The notes below the pieces were generated by a model that saw only the letters and a list, made by a program, of their open reading frames with translations, searched no databases and was not told the DNA's origin. Below are positions 30,805 to 40,960 of a stretch of DNA of 64,000 bases, piece after piece. The stretch is from Pseudomonadota bacterium (GTDB lineage Bacteria > Pseudomonadota > Gammaproteobacteria > Xanthomonadales > SZUA-38). The DNA lies in the NCBI GenBank assembly GCA_039033415.1, contig JBCCCR010000027.1, positions 1-64,000 on the forward strand, read 5' to 3'. Every line of letters begins with the position of its first letter. Positions within the stretch are counted from its first letter, which is position 1. A program made the position numbers and the translations under genes.

Positions 30805-33800
30805 ATGCAGAAGCACGTTCGGTTGATGGTCTGCCTGTTGGGCCTGGCGAGTTCTGGAATGGCGCAAGACCTTGAGTCGGCAAAAGGCTTTGAAGCCGTG
30901 GAGTCCGGCGCTGGGAGCGAGGCTGGGGCCGAAGAAAAATGGTCGGTGAACGCGCCGCCCGGGCCGACAAAAACCGTGACGATCGATACCCGGGAGATGA
31001 CCTGGACCAATCTCGACGTGTCGCCGGATGGCAGCACGCTGATCTTCGATATGCTCGGTGATCTCTACACCGTGCCCCTGAGCGGCGGGGAGGCGAAGGC
31101 GCTAACCGCTGACATCTCTTGGAACATGCAGCCTCGTTTCAGTCCGGACGGCGAGCAGATCGTTTTTGTATCTGACCGCAACGGCGGCGACAACCTCTGG
31201 CTGATGGCGGCAGATGGCACCGGAGAGGCGACCGAGCTGACCAGCGACCGGGCGCAGCTTTTTCATAATCCTGCCTGGTCTCCCGACGGCCAGTGGCTGG
31301 CCGCTCGCAAAGGTTATGTGTCGACCCGCAGCATCCCGGCCGGCGAAATCTGGCTGGTGCATGCCGGTGGTGGCGGCAAGGGTCTCCAGGTGGTGGAACG
31401 GATCGGCAAGCAGCAGGCGCAAAAGAATATTGCTGAACCGGCGTTTTCGCCCGACGGCCGCTATCTCTATTACAGCAAAGACGTCACGGGCGGCGTTGTC
31501 TGGCAGTACAACAAAGATTCGACAGGGCAGGTTTTTGCAGTTCAGCGCCTGGATCGGGAGACGGGCAAAACGGTCCAGGTGGCCGGTGGGCCCGGGGGAG
31601 CGATCCGCCCGACGCCTTCGCCTGACGGGAAATTCCTGGCGTTTGTGAAACGACTGCCCAACATGACCAGCGCGCTGATGGTCAAGGACCTTGAGTCGGG
31701 ACTCGAGCGTGCCGTCTTTAAAGGGCTGGATCGAGATCTGCAGGAAACCAACGGCGCTCACGGGAATACGCCGGCGTTTGCGTACACGCCGGACGGTCAG
31801 GCGCTGGTGTTCTGGGCCGGCGGCAAGATCCACCGGGTTCCTGCTGCCGGTGGTGAAGCAAAGGTGATTCCGGTCTCGGTGAAAGCCGAAAAAGTGGTGA
31901 GGCCGGCGCTACGCTTCGCTGTAGACCCTTCCCCCGAAGAGTTTTCCGTCAAAGCCGCACGCTGGGCGCAGTACTCACCCGACGGCAGTCAGGTGGTTTT
32001 TCAGGCGCTGGGCTACCTCTACGTTCAGGCTGTCGAGGGCGGCGAGCCTCGACGCCTGACTCGCCAGAACGATCACTTTGAATTCTGGCCGAGCTATTCA
32101 GCGGACGGCAAAAGTATTGTGTACACGACCTGGCATGACCAGGAGCTCGGCAGCGTCCGAACGGTCTCCGCGAAAGGCGGGCGCAGCAAGACGCTGACCG
32201 AGCAGCCGGGCCACTACGTAGAGCCGCGCTTTTCCGGTGATGGTCGGCGCGTCGTTTTCCGAAAGTTTGCCGGCGGCTCGCTGCTATCGCCGCTGTGGTC
32301 TGAGCAACCAGGGGTTTATGTTGTTGACGCTGGCGGTGGCAAAGCGAGAAAGCTCACCGATCGCGGATTCAATCCGCAGTTTTCCCGCAGCGGCGAGCGC
32401 GTCTACTTTTCCGAATCGGTCGACGACACCGCGCTGGCGCTGAAAAGCGTTGACCTCGCCGGGTTCGACGAACGCAGCCACTTGAAGGGTGCCAAGGCGA
32501 CCGAGTTCAGCCTCTCACCCGACGGCCAGTGGGTTGCCTTCACCGAAGGCTACAACGCCTACCTGGCGCCGCTGCCGACCATCGGCAAACAGGTTGATCT
32601 GGGCAAGGACACCAACGCGTATCCAGTGACCCAGGTAGCCAAACGTTCCGGCGAAGGGCTTCACTGGTCTGCTGACAGCTCGGCGCTCCATTGGGCTCAC
32701 GGGGCAACGCTGTACTCGCGAGACCTGGCTGACGCCTTCAGCTTTGTCGGCGGAAAGTCAAAAGAGGTGCTGCCGGAACCGGTTTCTGACGGCCTTAGCG
32801 TGAGTTTTACGGCCGAGACCGATATACCTGGCGGTACCGTTGCGGTCACCAATGCCCGCGTCATCACCATGCGCGACGCCAATCGTTTTGAGGAAGTGAT
32901 CCAGCAGGGCACCGTAGTGGTGAGCGGCAACCGCATCATCGCCGTTGGACCCTCGGATGACGTTGAGATCCCGGCGGATGCCTACGTCGTCGACGCCAGC
33001 GGGCACACGGTGATTCCCGGGCTGGTGGACGTTCACGCCCACGGGGGTATGGCCAGCAACGAGCTGACGCCCCAGCAGAACTGGCAGCAGTATTCCAACC
33101 TGTCGTTTGGTGTCACTACCATTCACGATCCGTCCAACGATACGACGGAGATCTTCTCTCACGCCGAGCTGCGCGAGGCGGGCTTGACGGTAGGGCCACG
33201 GACGTTTTCCACCGGGACGATCCTCTACGGCGCCCTGGTGCCGGGTTTCACTGCAGAGATCAGCAGCCTGGATGACGCGCGCTTTCACCTTCAGCGCCTC
33301 AAGGACATGGGCGCCATCTCGGTCAAGAGCTACAACCAGCTCCGGCGAGATTCCCGCCAGCAGGTGATCGCCGCGGGGCAGGAGCTGGGAATTATGGTGG
33401 TGCCGGAGGGCGGCGCGAAGTGGCAGCACAACCTCACCCATATTGTGGATGGCCATACCGGGCTGGAACACGCGGTGCCGGTCGCCCATCTCTACGACGA
33501 CGTCAAGCAGCTTTGGTCTCAGACCGACGTTGCGTACACCCCGACTTTTGGGGTCGCCTACGGGGGCATCAGTGGAGAAAACTACTTCTACGATCGCGAC
33601 CAGGTCTGGAAGAACCCGCGACTGCTTCGGTACACGCCCAAGACGTTTCTGCTGCCCAGGGCGATTCGGCGCCAGCGAGCGCCGGATGAGCACTACAACC
33701 ATGTATGGGTGGCCGAGCACGCCAAGGCGCTGCGGGATATGGGCGTTGGCGTTCAAATCGGCGCGCACGGCCAGCGCGAAGGCCTGGCGGCTCACTGGGA

Positions 33801-34155
33801 GATGTGGATGATGCACCAGGGTGGATTCACGGCTTGGGAAGCGCTGCGGGGTGCAACGATCGACGGTGCGCGCTACATTGGACTCGACGCTTCGCTGGGC
33901 TCACTGGAGGTCGGTAAGCTGGCCGATCTGGTGATTATCGAGGGCAATCCGCTGGACGATCTACGACAGTCGGAGATGGTGTCCTACACGATGATCAACG
34001 GTCGGGTTTACGAGGCGGCGACCATGAACGAGGTAGGCAATCACCGTCGGCCGCGGACGCCGTTTTTCTTTGAGCTGGAGGGTGGCGAAGCGTTTCCTTT
34101 GGCGGCGCAGCAGGCGTTGCTCAAGAAACAGCGCGCCTATCACTGGCGGCACTAA
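30805..34155 (+). CDS. Exported TolB-type beta-propeller / amidohydrolase fusion, 1116 aa
   Basis: Signal peptide at residues 1-21 (ending GMAQ); the longer frame from 30733 is rejected because the ATG at 30805 has GGGGT upstream. Residues ~60-660 contain repeated SPDG-type blades, e.g. FSPDGEQIVFVSDRNG, typical of TolB/WD40-like propellers. From ~685 a metal-dependent amidohydrolase follows with DVHAHG near 741, a Lys-containing SVKSYNQL, HTGLEH and IGAHGQREG. Such fusions act on periplasmic peptides or amides; the substrate is unknown. Confidence 0.9.
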   Translation: MQKHVRLMVCLLGLASSGMAQDLESAKGFEAVESGAGSEAGAEEKWSVNAPPGPTKTVTIDTREMTWTNLDVSPDGSTLIFDMLGDLYTVPLSGGEAKALTADISWNMQPRFSPDGEQIVFVSDRNGGDNLWLMAADGTGEATELTSDRAQLFHNPAWSPDGQWLAARKGYVSTRSIPAGEIWLVHAGGGGKGLQVVERIGKQQAQKNIAEPAFSPDGRYLYYSKDVTGGVVWQYNKDSTGQVFAVQRLDRETGKTVQVAGGPGGAIRPTPSPDGKFLAFVKRLPNMTSALMVKDLESGLERAVFKGLDRDLQETNGAHGNTPAFAYTPDGQALVFWAGGKIHRVPAAGGEAKVIPVSVKAEKVVRPALRFAVDPSPEEFSVKAARWAQYSPDGSQVVFQALGYLYVQAVEGGEPRRLTRQNDHFEFWPSYSADGKSIVYTTWHDQELGSVRTVSAKGGRSKTLTEQPGHYVEPRFSGDGRRVVFRKFAGGSLLSPLWSEQPGVYVVDAGGGKARKLTDRGFNPQFSRSGERVYFSESVDDTALALKSVDLAGFDERSHLKGAKATEFSLSPDGQWVAFTEGYNAYLAPLPTIGKQVDLGKDTNAYPVTQVAKRSGEGLHWSADSSALHWAHGATLYSRDLADAFSFVGGKSKEVLPEPVSDGLSVSFTAETDIPGGTVAVTNARVITMRDANRFEEVIQQGTVVVSGNRIIAVGPSDDVEIPADAYVVDASGHTVIPGLVDVHAHGGMASNELTPQQNWQQYSNLSFGVTTIHDPSNDTTEIFSHAELREAGLTVGPRTFSTGTILYGALVPGFTAEISSLDDARFHLQRLKDMGAISVKSYNQLRRDSRQQVIAAGQELGIMVVPEGGAKWQHNLTHIVDGHTGLEHAVPVAHLYDDVKQLWSQTDVAYTPTFGVAYGGISGENYFYDRDQVWKNPRLLRYTPKTFLLPRAIRRQRAPDEHYNHVWVAEHAKALRDMGVGVQIGAHGQREGLAAHWEMWMMHQGGFTAWEALRGATIDGARYIGLDASLGSLEVGKLADLVIIEGNPLDDLRQSEMVSYTMINGRVYEAATMNEVGNHRRPRTPFFFELEGGEAFPLAAQQALLKKQRAYHWRH

Positions 34156-34172
34156 GCTTGCGGGCGACCTGA

Positions 34173-35246
34173 TCAGGCGGCGGTGGTGACTTCGAGCGGC
34201 TGCTCGCAGGAATGCAGCCGGTTGCGACCGCGCCGCTTAGCCTCATAGAGGGCGTCGTCGGCACGCTTGTAGAGGCCGTCTCGCGATTCGCCGACATGGT
34301 ATTCGGCCAGCCCGAAGGACGCGGTGACCGTCGACCCGGCTAACTCGCCCACAGGCCCGTACCGGAGCTCTGAGATCGCCACCCGGAGGCGCTCGGCCAG
34401 CTTTCGGGCCTGCTCGAGGTCAGCCATCGCCGCGACGACCACAAACTCCTCACCACCGGCACGAAAACAGGAGTCGTCTGGTCGAATATTGGCCTGGATC
34501 GCCTGGGCAACGTCGCAGAGCACCGTATCGCCGACGGTGTGGCCATAGCTGTCGTTGACGATCTTGAAGTGGTCCAGGTCCACCATGATCAGGACAAATC
34601 CTTTCTCCCCTTTGCCGGCCACATCGATGACGCGGTCGAGCGTTTGATCGAGGGCTCGGCGATTGCCGGCGCCGGTTAAGGGGTCCGTGAGCGTAATGGC
34701 GTGCAGCTCGCGCCGCTGCTTGGCGGTCAGGACCGCGAACGCAATCGAGAGTGAGATCGTGACGCCGAGCGACGTCAGGAATACCGCCACCTCAGCGCCG
34801 CTTCGGCCTTCGAAGACGACCGGCATGATCAGCATGATCGCGACCACGGCGGTGATGGCCGCTTCGCGCGGCTTCAGCAGGTAAAACAGCGCGATGGTCG
34901 CTGGATACATCCAGATGATCTGGTTTCCGCCTTTGACGCTGACCGAAATCACCGCAGTCACGATCGCGACCATGGCCATACAGGCGCTCGCCAGCCGCAC
35001 CGATCGTTTGACGTAGACCAGCCGCATAATCAGCACGAACCCAATCACGGCAACGGTATCGAGGGCCGCCACCGCGTAGCTGCCTTCGATCAACCGGTAG
35101 ACCGCCATCGGGCCAATCCCCAAAACCCCGGATAGGGCAAGCAGGATGGGAGGCTGTTCCTCCAATGTGAGCTTACGTAATTTCACGAACAGCATATCGG
35201 CTGATCTGGCCCTGCCTTTACCCCTGTCGAGCATGCCGACCGGCAA
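34173..35246 (-). CDS. Membrane diguanylate cyclase (GGDEF), 357 aa
   Basis: About six transmembrane helices (residues ~30-185) precede a GGDEF domain with the active motif AGGEEF. RPDD five residues earlier is a complete RxxD inhibitory site, so product feedback is expected. LTDPLTGAGNRRALD begins the domain. Synthesises c-di-GMP at the inner membrane. Starts at 35234 or 35195 are possible alternatives. The HD-GYP gene lies 1.8 kb away. Confidence 0.93.
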   Translation of the reverse strand: MPVGMLDRGKGRARSADMLFVKLRKLTLEEQPPILLALSGVLGIGPMAVYRLIEGSYAVAALDTVAVIGFVLIMRLVYVKRSVRLASACMAMVAIVTAVISVSVKGGNQIIWMYPATIALFYLLKPREAAITAVVAIMLIMPVVFEGRSGAEVAVFLTSLGVTISLSIAFAVLTAKQRRELHAITLTDPLTGAGNRRALDQTLDRVIDVAGKGEKGFVLIMVDLDHFKIVNDSYGHTVGDTVLCDVAQAIQANIRPDDSCFRAGGEEFVVVAAMADLEQARKLAERLRVAISELRYGPVGELAGSTVTASFGLAEYHVGESRDGLYKRADDALYEAKRRGRNRLHSCEQPLEVTTAA

Positions 35247-35404
35247 AATCGGGGATGCGACAAAGGTTCACAGCGCCGGCTCTGTCGGATTGTGGCGAAT
35301 GCCCCGGTTCAGGTGAGGTATTCCGGGTTTTTTTCCGTTCATTTTTGTGCGATTGAGCCGTTTTGCGGCGTTCTTTTTTCTAGACATGCCGCGGGAGTCA
35401 AATC

Positions 35405-36976
35405 ATGAGGCAGTACTTCTATGGAATGGTTTTTTTGCTGGCGAGCGTCCTTGGTGGGGCTCAAGCCAGCGCTGAGACGCTAGATGAGCGTCTGATCGAA
35501 GCGGTGCAGTGGGGCGACGTACCGGCGGTCCAGCAGCTGCTGACCGACGGTGCAGACCCTAACAGCACGCTGCGCCAGCGTACGGCGCTCAGCTGGGCGG
35601 TGCAGGGCGACAGCGCTGAGCTGGTTCAGCAGCTGCTCCAGGCGGGGGCGAACCCCAATCTGACCGACCTGCAGGGCAACAACGCGCTGTCCTGGGCGGC
35701 CCAGCTGGGAAAGGTAGCGCTCATCGCACCTCTGGCGGCTGCGGGTGCCTCGGTCAACGAGCAGAACTCTGCGGGCAACACGCCGGTGCTGATTGCCGTG
35801 TCCGACGACAATCTGGAGCTGCTGTCTGCGCTGGTCGAGGTGGGGGCGGATATGAACGCCGTCAACGTCGATGGGGCAACGCCCGCGCTGATGGCCGTGC
35901 AGGGTTATGCGTCTGATGCGGCCGCCACGCTGGCCCTGCTGGCCAAAGGCGGCGCGGACCTGGACCTAGGCGATCGCTTTTACACGCCGCTCACCTTTGC
36001 TGCGGAGCAGGGTACCGAACCGGCCGTCGCCGCGCTGCTGGATGCAGGTGCCGATCCTAACGCGGGCGTTGACGGGAACTACCCGCTGATCAAGGGCGCG
36101 AGCTCAGCGGCGATTGTGGGTCGATTGCTTCTCGCCGGTGCCAACCCAAACGTCAAAAATGGCTGGGGAGAACCGGCGCTGTTCAGCGTCATCGACTACG
36201 GCACCCCGAAGCTGGTGCAGGCGATGATCGACGCGGGCGCGGATTTCACCATACCCTCCGAGCAGGGCCAGACGCCGCTTGACCGGGCCCGTGTTCAGGG
36301 CATGGAGGACATCGAGGCCGTGCTGCTTGCCGCGGGTGCCGGTGGCGAGTCGGTTGAGGCCAGCGAGCAGACCTCGGCGGCTGAGCCGGGCCTCCTGGCG
36401 AACATACCCACCGGAGAGCTGGCCGAGATGCCCAAGCTTGGTATGGTCACCGTGATGGGTGGCGCTGGTGGTGGGATCACCTATTACTCGTCCAGCACCC
36501 TCGCGGAGCTTACGGCGTTCTATCAGGACCTCCTGGCCGAGCGCGGCTGGAAGGCCGCCGGCGATCTGACCACCGACGACGCGACCTACCTGTCCGGCAG
36601 CTACACGCGCAGCGGAGAGAGCCTGAGCCTGTATTTAGGCCAAAATGACAGCAACGAGGATCGACGGGCGATGGTGTCGCTGACGCCGCACGGTTCCGCA
36701 AAGCCGGCAGATTTGCCGCGGGTTGCCGATACAACGACTCTCTATGAGGGGCCGGCGACCGCGATCTACGTATCGGAACTCAGCGTCGTCGCGGTAAGCC
36801 AGGAAACGCTATCCCTGCTGACGCAGGCAGGGTGGAATGGCGCGGCCACGGTAGACACCGAAACGATGCAGGTGCTGACCCTGGACCGGGGCGGCGTCAG
36901 GCTCACGGCGCAGGTCTCGCAGGCGCCGGCGCAGGGCAACAAAACAACCATTCAATACAGCGTGGTGAAACAGTAG
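35405..36976 (+). CDS. Exported ankyrin-repeat protein, 523 aa
   Basis: Signal peptide (residues 1-23, ending AQASA), then ankyrin repeats to about residue 310 with the usual GADPN, GANPN and DLQGNNALSWAAQLG turns. The C-terminal ~190 residues are different: a repeated alpha/beta unit (SSTLAELTAFYQDLLAERGW and QETLSLLTQAGW) resembling small lipoprotein domains. Periplasmic protein-binding role inferred. GGGAG precedes the ATG at 35405. Confidence 0.88.
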   Translation: MRQYFYGMVFLLASVLGGAQASAETLDERLIEAVQWGDVPAVQQLLTDGADPNSTLRQRTALSWAVQGDSAELVQQLLQAGANPNLTDLQGNNALSWAAQLGKVALIAPLAAAGASVNEQNSAGNTPVLIAVSDDNLELLSALVEVGADMNAVNVDGATPALMAVQGYASDAAATLALLAKGGADLDLGDRFYTPLTFAAEQGTEPAVAALLDAGADPNAGVDGNYPLIKGASSAAIVGRLLLAGANPNVKNGWGEPALFSVIDYGTPKLVQAMIDAGADFTIPSEQGQTPLDRARVQGMEDIEAVLLAAGAGGESVEASEQTSAAEPGLLANIPTGELAEMPKLGMVTVMGGAGGGITYYSSSTLAELTAFYQDLLAERGWKAAGDLTTDDATYLSGSYTRSGESLSLYLGQNDSNEDRRAMVSLTPHGSAKPADLPRVADTTTLYEGPATAIYVSELSVVAVSQETLSLLTQAGWNGAATVDTETMQVLTLDRGGVRLTAQVSQAPAQGNKTTIQYSVVKQ

Positions 36977-37001
36977 GCGAAACGGGCGGGTACGTGATTC
37001 G

Positions 37002-38309
37002 CTAGCAGAAGTAGGATCGCGCTGAGATGCCGAGCTCACCGTCGGTGAAGTCTTTGACGATCTGACGCTTCTTGGTGTCGCTGCTGAGGTCGAGCGCGCC
37101 CGGGCGGCCGAAGGCGAGCCCGTCTTCGTCCAGCATTCTCCAAACGACGGGTTTGAGGTGCTTGGAACGGGAGTCACTGATAACTACACCGCATTCCTTG
37201 CTCGACAGCCGAACCGTCGTACCGGCAGGATAGATCCCGATCGCCGAGATGAACGATTCCACCAGCCCCCGCTGGAAGTGGGTGCCGCGCAGCGCGTAGA
37301 GCTGCTTGACAGCCTGCGACACCGGCAGGGCGGTGCGATAGGGGCTGTTGGTGATCATGGCCTCAAAGCAGTCCGCAATCCGGGCGATGCGCGCGTAGAG
37401 ATCAATCATGCGCCCCTTGAGGCTTTGGGGATAGCCGCTGCCGTCCAGATGTTCGTGATGCTGCGCCACCATCGCAAGTACCGCCGGGTCGAGCTCGTCG
37501 CCCGACTCGAGCAGCTCCAGGCTGAACGCGACATGTTCCCGGATTACGCCGAGTTCCCAGTGGCTCAGGCTGCCGGGACGCTCAAGCAGCTCGGTGGGCA
37601 GCTTTTCTCGGCCCAGGTCGCACAGCGTGGCGCCGAGGCCGAGCAGGGTGAGGTCGTCAGCGGGCAGCCCGAGCTGGCGCCCTAGCGCCATCGCCCAGAC
37701 CGCCATGTTCACGCAGTGACGCAGGGTGTAGGGGATCTGTTTTCGGCCCATGGCAAGGCCAATCGCCGCGTCTGGATTGCGGATCAGGCTGCGAGCCAGC
37801 TCCTTGGTGGCGCTGCTAATCGCACGGAAGTTGATGGCCTCGCCGCTGGAGATCGACTCCACCGCAAAAGCGATGGAGGCTTCGAGATCGGCTACCGCAA
37901 CGCGGGCGTCGCTGAGCTCTTTGGACACCGGCACGGAGTCCACGTGGCGTACCACCTGGATCTCGCGCTGCCCTGGCGGGGTCTTGCCTTTGACCCATTC
38001 ATCCATCCGGCGCCGGGAATGAAACTTCACCTTGCCCGCAATACTGCCCAGATCCTGCTCTTCGGAATCCTCGGTCGGCGCTAGCGAGATTGCCTCTCTG
38101 GGAATGTGCTCGGTGGACAGGCGTTGACTGACAAACACATACCGACAGGTTTTGCGGAGGCGCTGAATATCTTCGGGGGTTTCAATCCACATGCCCTGCA
38201 GGGTAAAGGGCGACTCCTCCCAGGGACGATCCAGGCGAGCGACGTACATGCCGATCTTCAGATTCTCGACGCCGACCCGAACGTCAGCGTCTTCCTGCTG
38301 CTGTGCCAT
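37002..38309 (-). CDS. DUF3391/HD-GYP-type phosphodiesterase-like protein, 435 aa
   Basis: The N-terminal DUF3391 segment (RVGVENLKIGMYVARLDRPW) is followed by an HD-GYP domain with HHEHLDGSGYP intact. The HD motif itself reads LCDLGREKLP, with Cys for the metal-binding His and Arg for Lys. Active family members cleave c-di-GMP; this one may be impaired or sense rather than degrade it. Cytosolic. It sits near the diguanylate cyclase. Confidence 0.85.
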   Translation of the reverse strand: MAQQQEDADVRVGVENLKIGMYVARLDRPWEESPFTLQGMWIETPEDIQRLRKTCRYVFVSQRLSTEHIPREAISLAPTEDSEEQDLGSIAGKVKFHSRRRMDEWVKGKTPPGQREIQVVRHVDSVPVSKELSDARVAVADLEASIAFAVESISSGEAINFRAISSATKELARSLIRNPDAAIGLAMGRKQIPYTLRHCVNMAVWAMALGRQLGLPADDLTLLGLGATLCDLGREKLPTELLERPGSLSHWELGVIREHVAFSLELLESGDELDPAVLAMVAQHHEHLDGSGYPQSLKGRMIDLYARIARIADCFEAMITNSPYRTALPVSQAVKQLYALRGTHFQRGLVESFISAIGIYPAGTTVRLSSKECGVVISDSRSKHLKPVVWRMLDEDGLAFGRPGALDLSSDTKKRQIVKDFTDGELGISARSYFC

Positions 38310-38372
38310 GAAATTCCCGCAACCGAGGCTGGCGCTATTAGACCATAACCGTCTGGCTGTGGTGAGAGGCGG

Positions 38373-40940
38373 TCAGGGTGTCTCGGTACAGTCGGCGAGG
38401 CCGTCAAGAACGGTCAGGCGTTCCAGCGTGATGCTGCCTGAGCCGAAGCCTTCCAGCTCCGAGTCGTAGCTGACGCTCGCAGAGGTGCAGCCGAAGTCAA
38501 AGGTGAGGCTACCCCAGGGGTCGAAGACAACCTCAGCGGGATCGAAGTTTTCGCCGAAGCGTCCGCCTGAGCTGATCAGCGCCTCGTTGACGGTCAGGGT
38601 GCTGCCGTCGAGCACCCCGTCAGAGAAGATCCAGGCCTGGTTACCGTTTTGGTCGTACGTGAACCAGTACACCAGCGCCCGGGTATCACTGAGCGCCTCG
38701 ACAACAAATCCCTCACCGCTGCGCTGGGCGTTAAACCACGATCCGCTGATGTTGGCGGCGGTGGCGCCCTTGGCAACCGGTTGGCCGCAGGGCAGGCTGG
38801 CTAGTTCCGTCAGGCGGATGAGGTCCTGACGCCGGTTTCGCACGTCGACGTTGTGCCGCATGCCGGCGCTCGCGCAGTCTCCCCAGAGAAAGCTGGCGCT
38901 GCCCGCATCGGTGAGCACCACCTGGTCGGGATCAAAATCAGGACCGAAGATGCCGCCGCGCGCTTCCAGAAGCTCGGGAAAATACAGCTCGTTGCCGCGG
39001 ACGTCGCCCGTGCCGATAAACCACCGCTGCTCGCCCAGCTCATCATAGGTAAACCAATAGACGACGGCCCGGTTTGCCGCGAGGATTTCGATCAGAAACC
39101 CCTCGCCATTGCGCGCCGGATCGAACCAGGCGGCGCTGATCCCCGGCTCCAGCACGAAGGGTGCCGGCACCGGCTGATCGGTGACGGAGAAACTTAGCTG
39201 GTTATCCCGGCCGCCCGCATCACCGGCTTCGCCGTCAGCGTTTTCGTAGCCCTGCCAGCTGCCGTCGCCCCAGTCCACCGGTGTGGCCGGATCGGCATCG
39301 GTCCGCAGTCCGACGAGATCCCGGGCATCGATCCCCAGGGTTGCGGTGGTCTCGCCGCTGACGGCGGCGCCGAGATCGTTGGAGCGAAGCGTAAAGCTGA
39401 TCAGCGCGGTGTCGTCCCGGTAGCGATAGAAACCCTGCGCGCCAGCGCCGGGTTCGTCGAGCCAGCGTAGACCGCCGACCACCGGGTTCGTCGTGGCATC
39501 GCCGATGCTGAGTTCGGTGGTGACCGAAAGCTGCGCCAGGCTTTGCCCGGGCAGGGCGGCGACGGAGCCCTCGGCGTCGCGCCAGCGCATCGGTTTGTCA
39601 AAGGCCACCCAGAGCTCATAAGGCTGATCCAGGGCGAGCGGCTGGAGCTGATTGACGTAGAGGACCCGGCTGGTCGGGCTGGTCACGTCCCACTCCACGT
39701 CGGCAACCACGGCGCCGGACGTTGGCTCGAACCAGCGAACCGCGCTGACCGACGGCGGGCCGGCCTGGTGGTAATAGGCGATTGGAAACGTCTGGGCGAG
39801 ATTCTCCCGCACCCGCTGAATTTCCGATTCCGGCAAAATAAATCCGTCGTTGCAGTTGCTCGCAAAGCCGCCGTAGTCGGCGCTGCAGCCGGGGAGGTCG
39901 GGATGTGCGTCCGGCTGCAGGTTGCCCGAGGGTTCGATCTCCAGTGTCCAGCTGGGGATCTGAAAGGTCTCGGCGAAGTATTCGTCTGTCGAGCCAATGC
40001 CGCGGCCGGGTCCGCTGGGAACGTCCACATAAAACCGGTCCCCGGGCAGGCGTTGATGGAAGTTGCTGAAGTCGGAAAGTAAGGCGCCCTGGATCTGGTT
40101 CCGTCGGACGTTGTCGGTCAGTACCGAAAAGTGGACCTGGCTAAAAGAATGCACGTCGGTGTACATCCGCAGCCGGTCGCCGGGGCCGAGCTCCGCAGAT
40201 GCCACCATCGCCTGTGTCTCCGCCTCAGAGTTTGCCTCGGTGCCGTGATAGACGAGCGAGGTCGGATTGAAGGAGCTGGAGCCGGAGGATGCCCAGAAGG
40301 GCGGGTTGTTGCGGTTGAGGTCGACGCCCAGCAGGTAGTCGGCAACGCTGAAGAGATCCTCATCCACGTCACGCATGTTTTTTCGGCGCATCCGACCGTC
40401 GCGCGGTGAGCCGCCGTTGAGCTGAACCTGAGTTGGGAAACGCTGGGTCTGCAGGAAGCCGTCGATATTGAGTACGGGCGTCAGCACCATGTTGAGATTG
40501 TCCAGCAGATAGCGGTAGAGAAAACCGTCATCCTGCTGGGCCACCAGCTGCTCCATAATCCCGGTCAGGACCTCCGGCGACTGCCATTCGCGCGCGTGGA
40601 TCGTTCCCTGCGTCAGCACCGCGCCCTCGGGCAGCCCGGTAGCGGTCAGGGCGTTGCTGTCCCCCAGCTGATAGGTCCAGATATCGCGGCCGTTGAGGGT
40701 TTGCCCAACGATCGTGCCGCTCACCACGTCGTTGTCCATCATGAGCGACTGGTGCCGTTCATGCAGGCCGCTGTAGGTGCGAAAACCAGCGAAGGGCAGG
40801 GCGGTGTCAACCGGGATCGGGACCGGGAACCCGAGCCCGAGCGTGCCCGCTTCTTCCGTCCATTCGGTCAGCACCTGGGGCCTAACCGCTCCCGGTGCGA
40901 GCGCCACAGCCGCCGCGACCAGCAGTTTCGATGCGAACAT
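38373..40940 (-). CDS. Exported M14-family zinc carboxypeptidase with two C-terminal modules, 855 aa
   Basis: Signal peptide from ATG 40940 (GGAG upstream). Zinc ligands are His and Glu in GTIHAREW (about residues 114 and 117) and His in TDVHSFSQ (~263); the catalytic Glu is in WTLEIEPSG (~336). After ~590 there are two copies of a ~125-residue module with the motifs GEGFLIE/GEGFVVE, YWFTYD, a lone Cys after FxWG/FDFG and a final LTxLxxLxC. The same module ends the PQQ-type dehydrogenase nearby. Secreted or surface peptidase; last gene of a leftward cluster. Confidence 0.9.
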   Translation of the reverse strand: MFASKLLVAAAVALAPGAVRPQVLTEWTEEAGTLGLGFPVPIPVDTALPFAGFRTYSGLHERHQSLMMDNDVVSGTIVGQTLNGRDIWTYQLGDSNALTATGLPEGAVLTQGTIHAREWQSPEVLTGIMEQLVAQQDDGFLYRYLLDNLNMVLTPVLNIDGFLQTQRFPTQVQLNGGSPRDGRMRRKNMRDVDEDLFSVADYLLGVDLNRNNPPFWASSGSSSFNPTSLVYHGTEANSEAETQAMVASAELGPGDRLRMYTDVHSFSQVHFSVLTDNVRRNQIQGALLSDFSNFHQRLPGDRFYVDVPSGPGRGIGSTDEYFAETFQIPSWTLEIEPSGNLQPDAHPDLPGCSADYGGFASNCNDGFILPESEIQRVRENLAQTFPIAYYHQAGPPSVSAVRWFEPTSGAVVADVEWDVTSPTSRVLYVNQLQPLALDQPYELWVAFDKPMRWRDAEGSVAALPGQSLAQLSVTTELSIGDATTNPVVGGLRWLDEPGAGAQGFYRYRDDTALISFTLRSNDLGAAVSGETTATLGIDARDLVGLRTDADPATPVDWGDGSWQGYENADGEAGDAGGRDNQLSFSVTDQPVPAPFVLEPGISAAWFDPARNGEGFLIEILAANRAVVYWFTYDELGEQRWFIGTGDVRGNELYFPELLEARGGIFGPDFDPDQVVLTDAGSASFLWGDCASAGMRHNVDVRNRRQDLIRLTELASLPCGQPVAKGATAANISGSWFNAQRSGEGFVVEALSDTRALVYWFTYDQNGNQAWIFSDGVLDGSTLTVNEALISSGGRFGENFDPAEVVFDPWGSLTFDFGCTSASVSYDSELEGFGSGSITLERLTVLDGLADCTETP

Positions 40941-40960
40941 TGAGACTCCGCCGTCGCGAC

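Noticed and set aside
32758-33816. 352-residue open frame on the minus strand
   Set aside because: It lies antisense to the conserved amidohydrolase domain of the TolB fusion and resembles no family.
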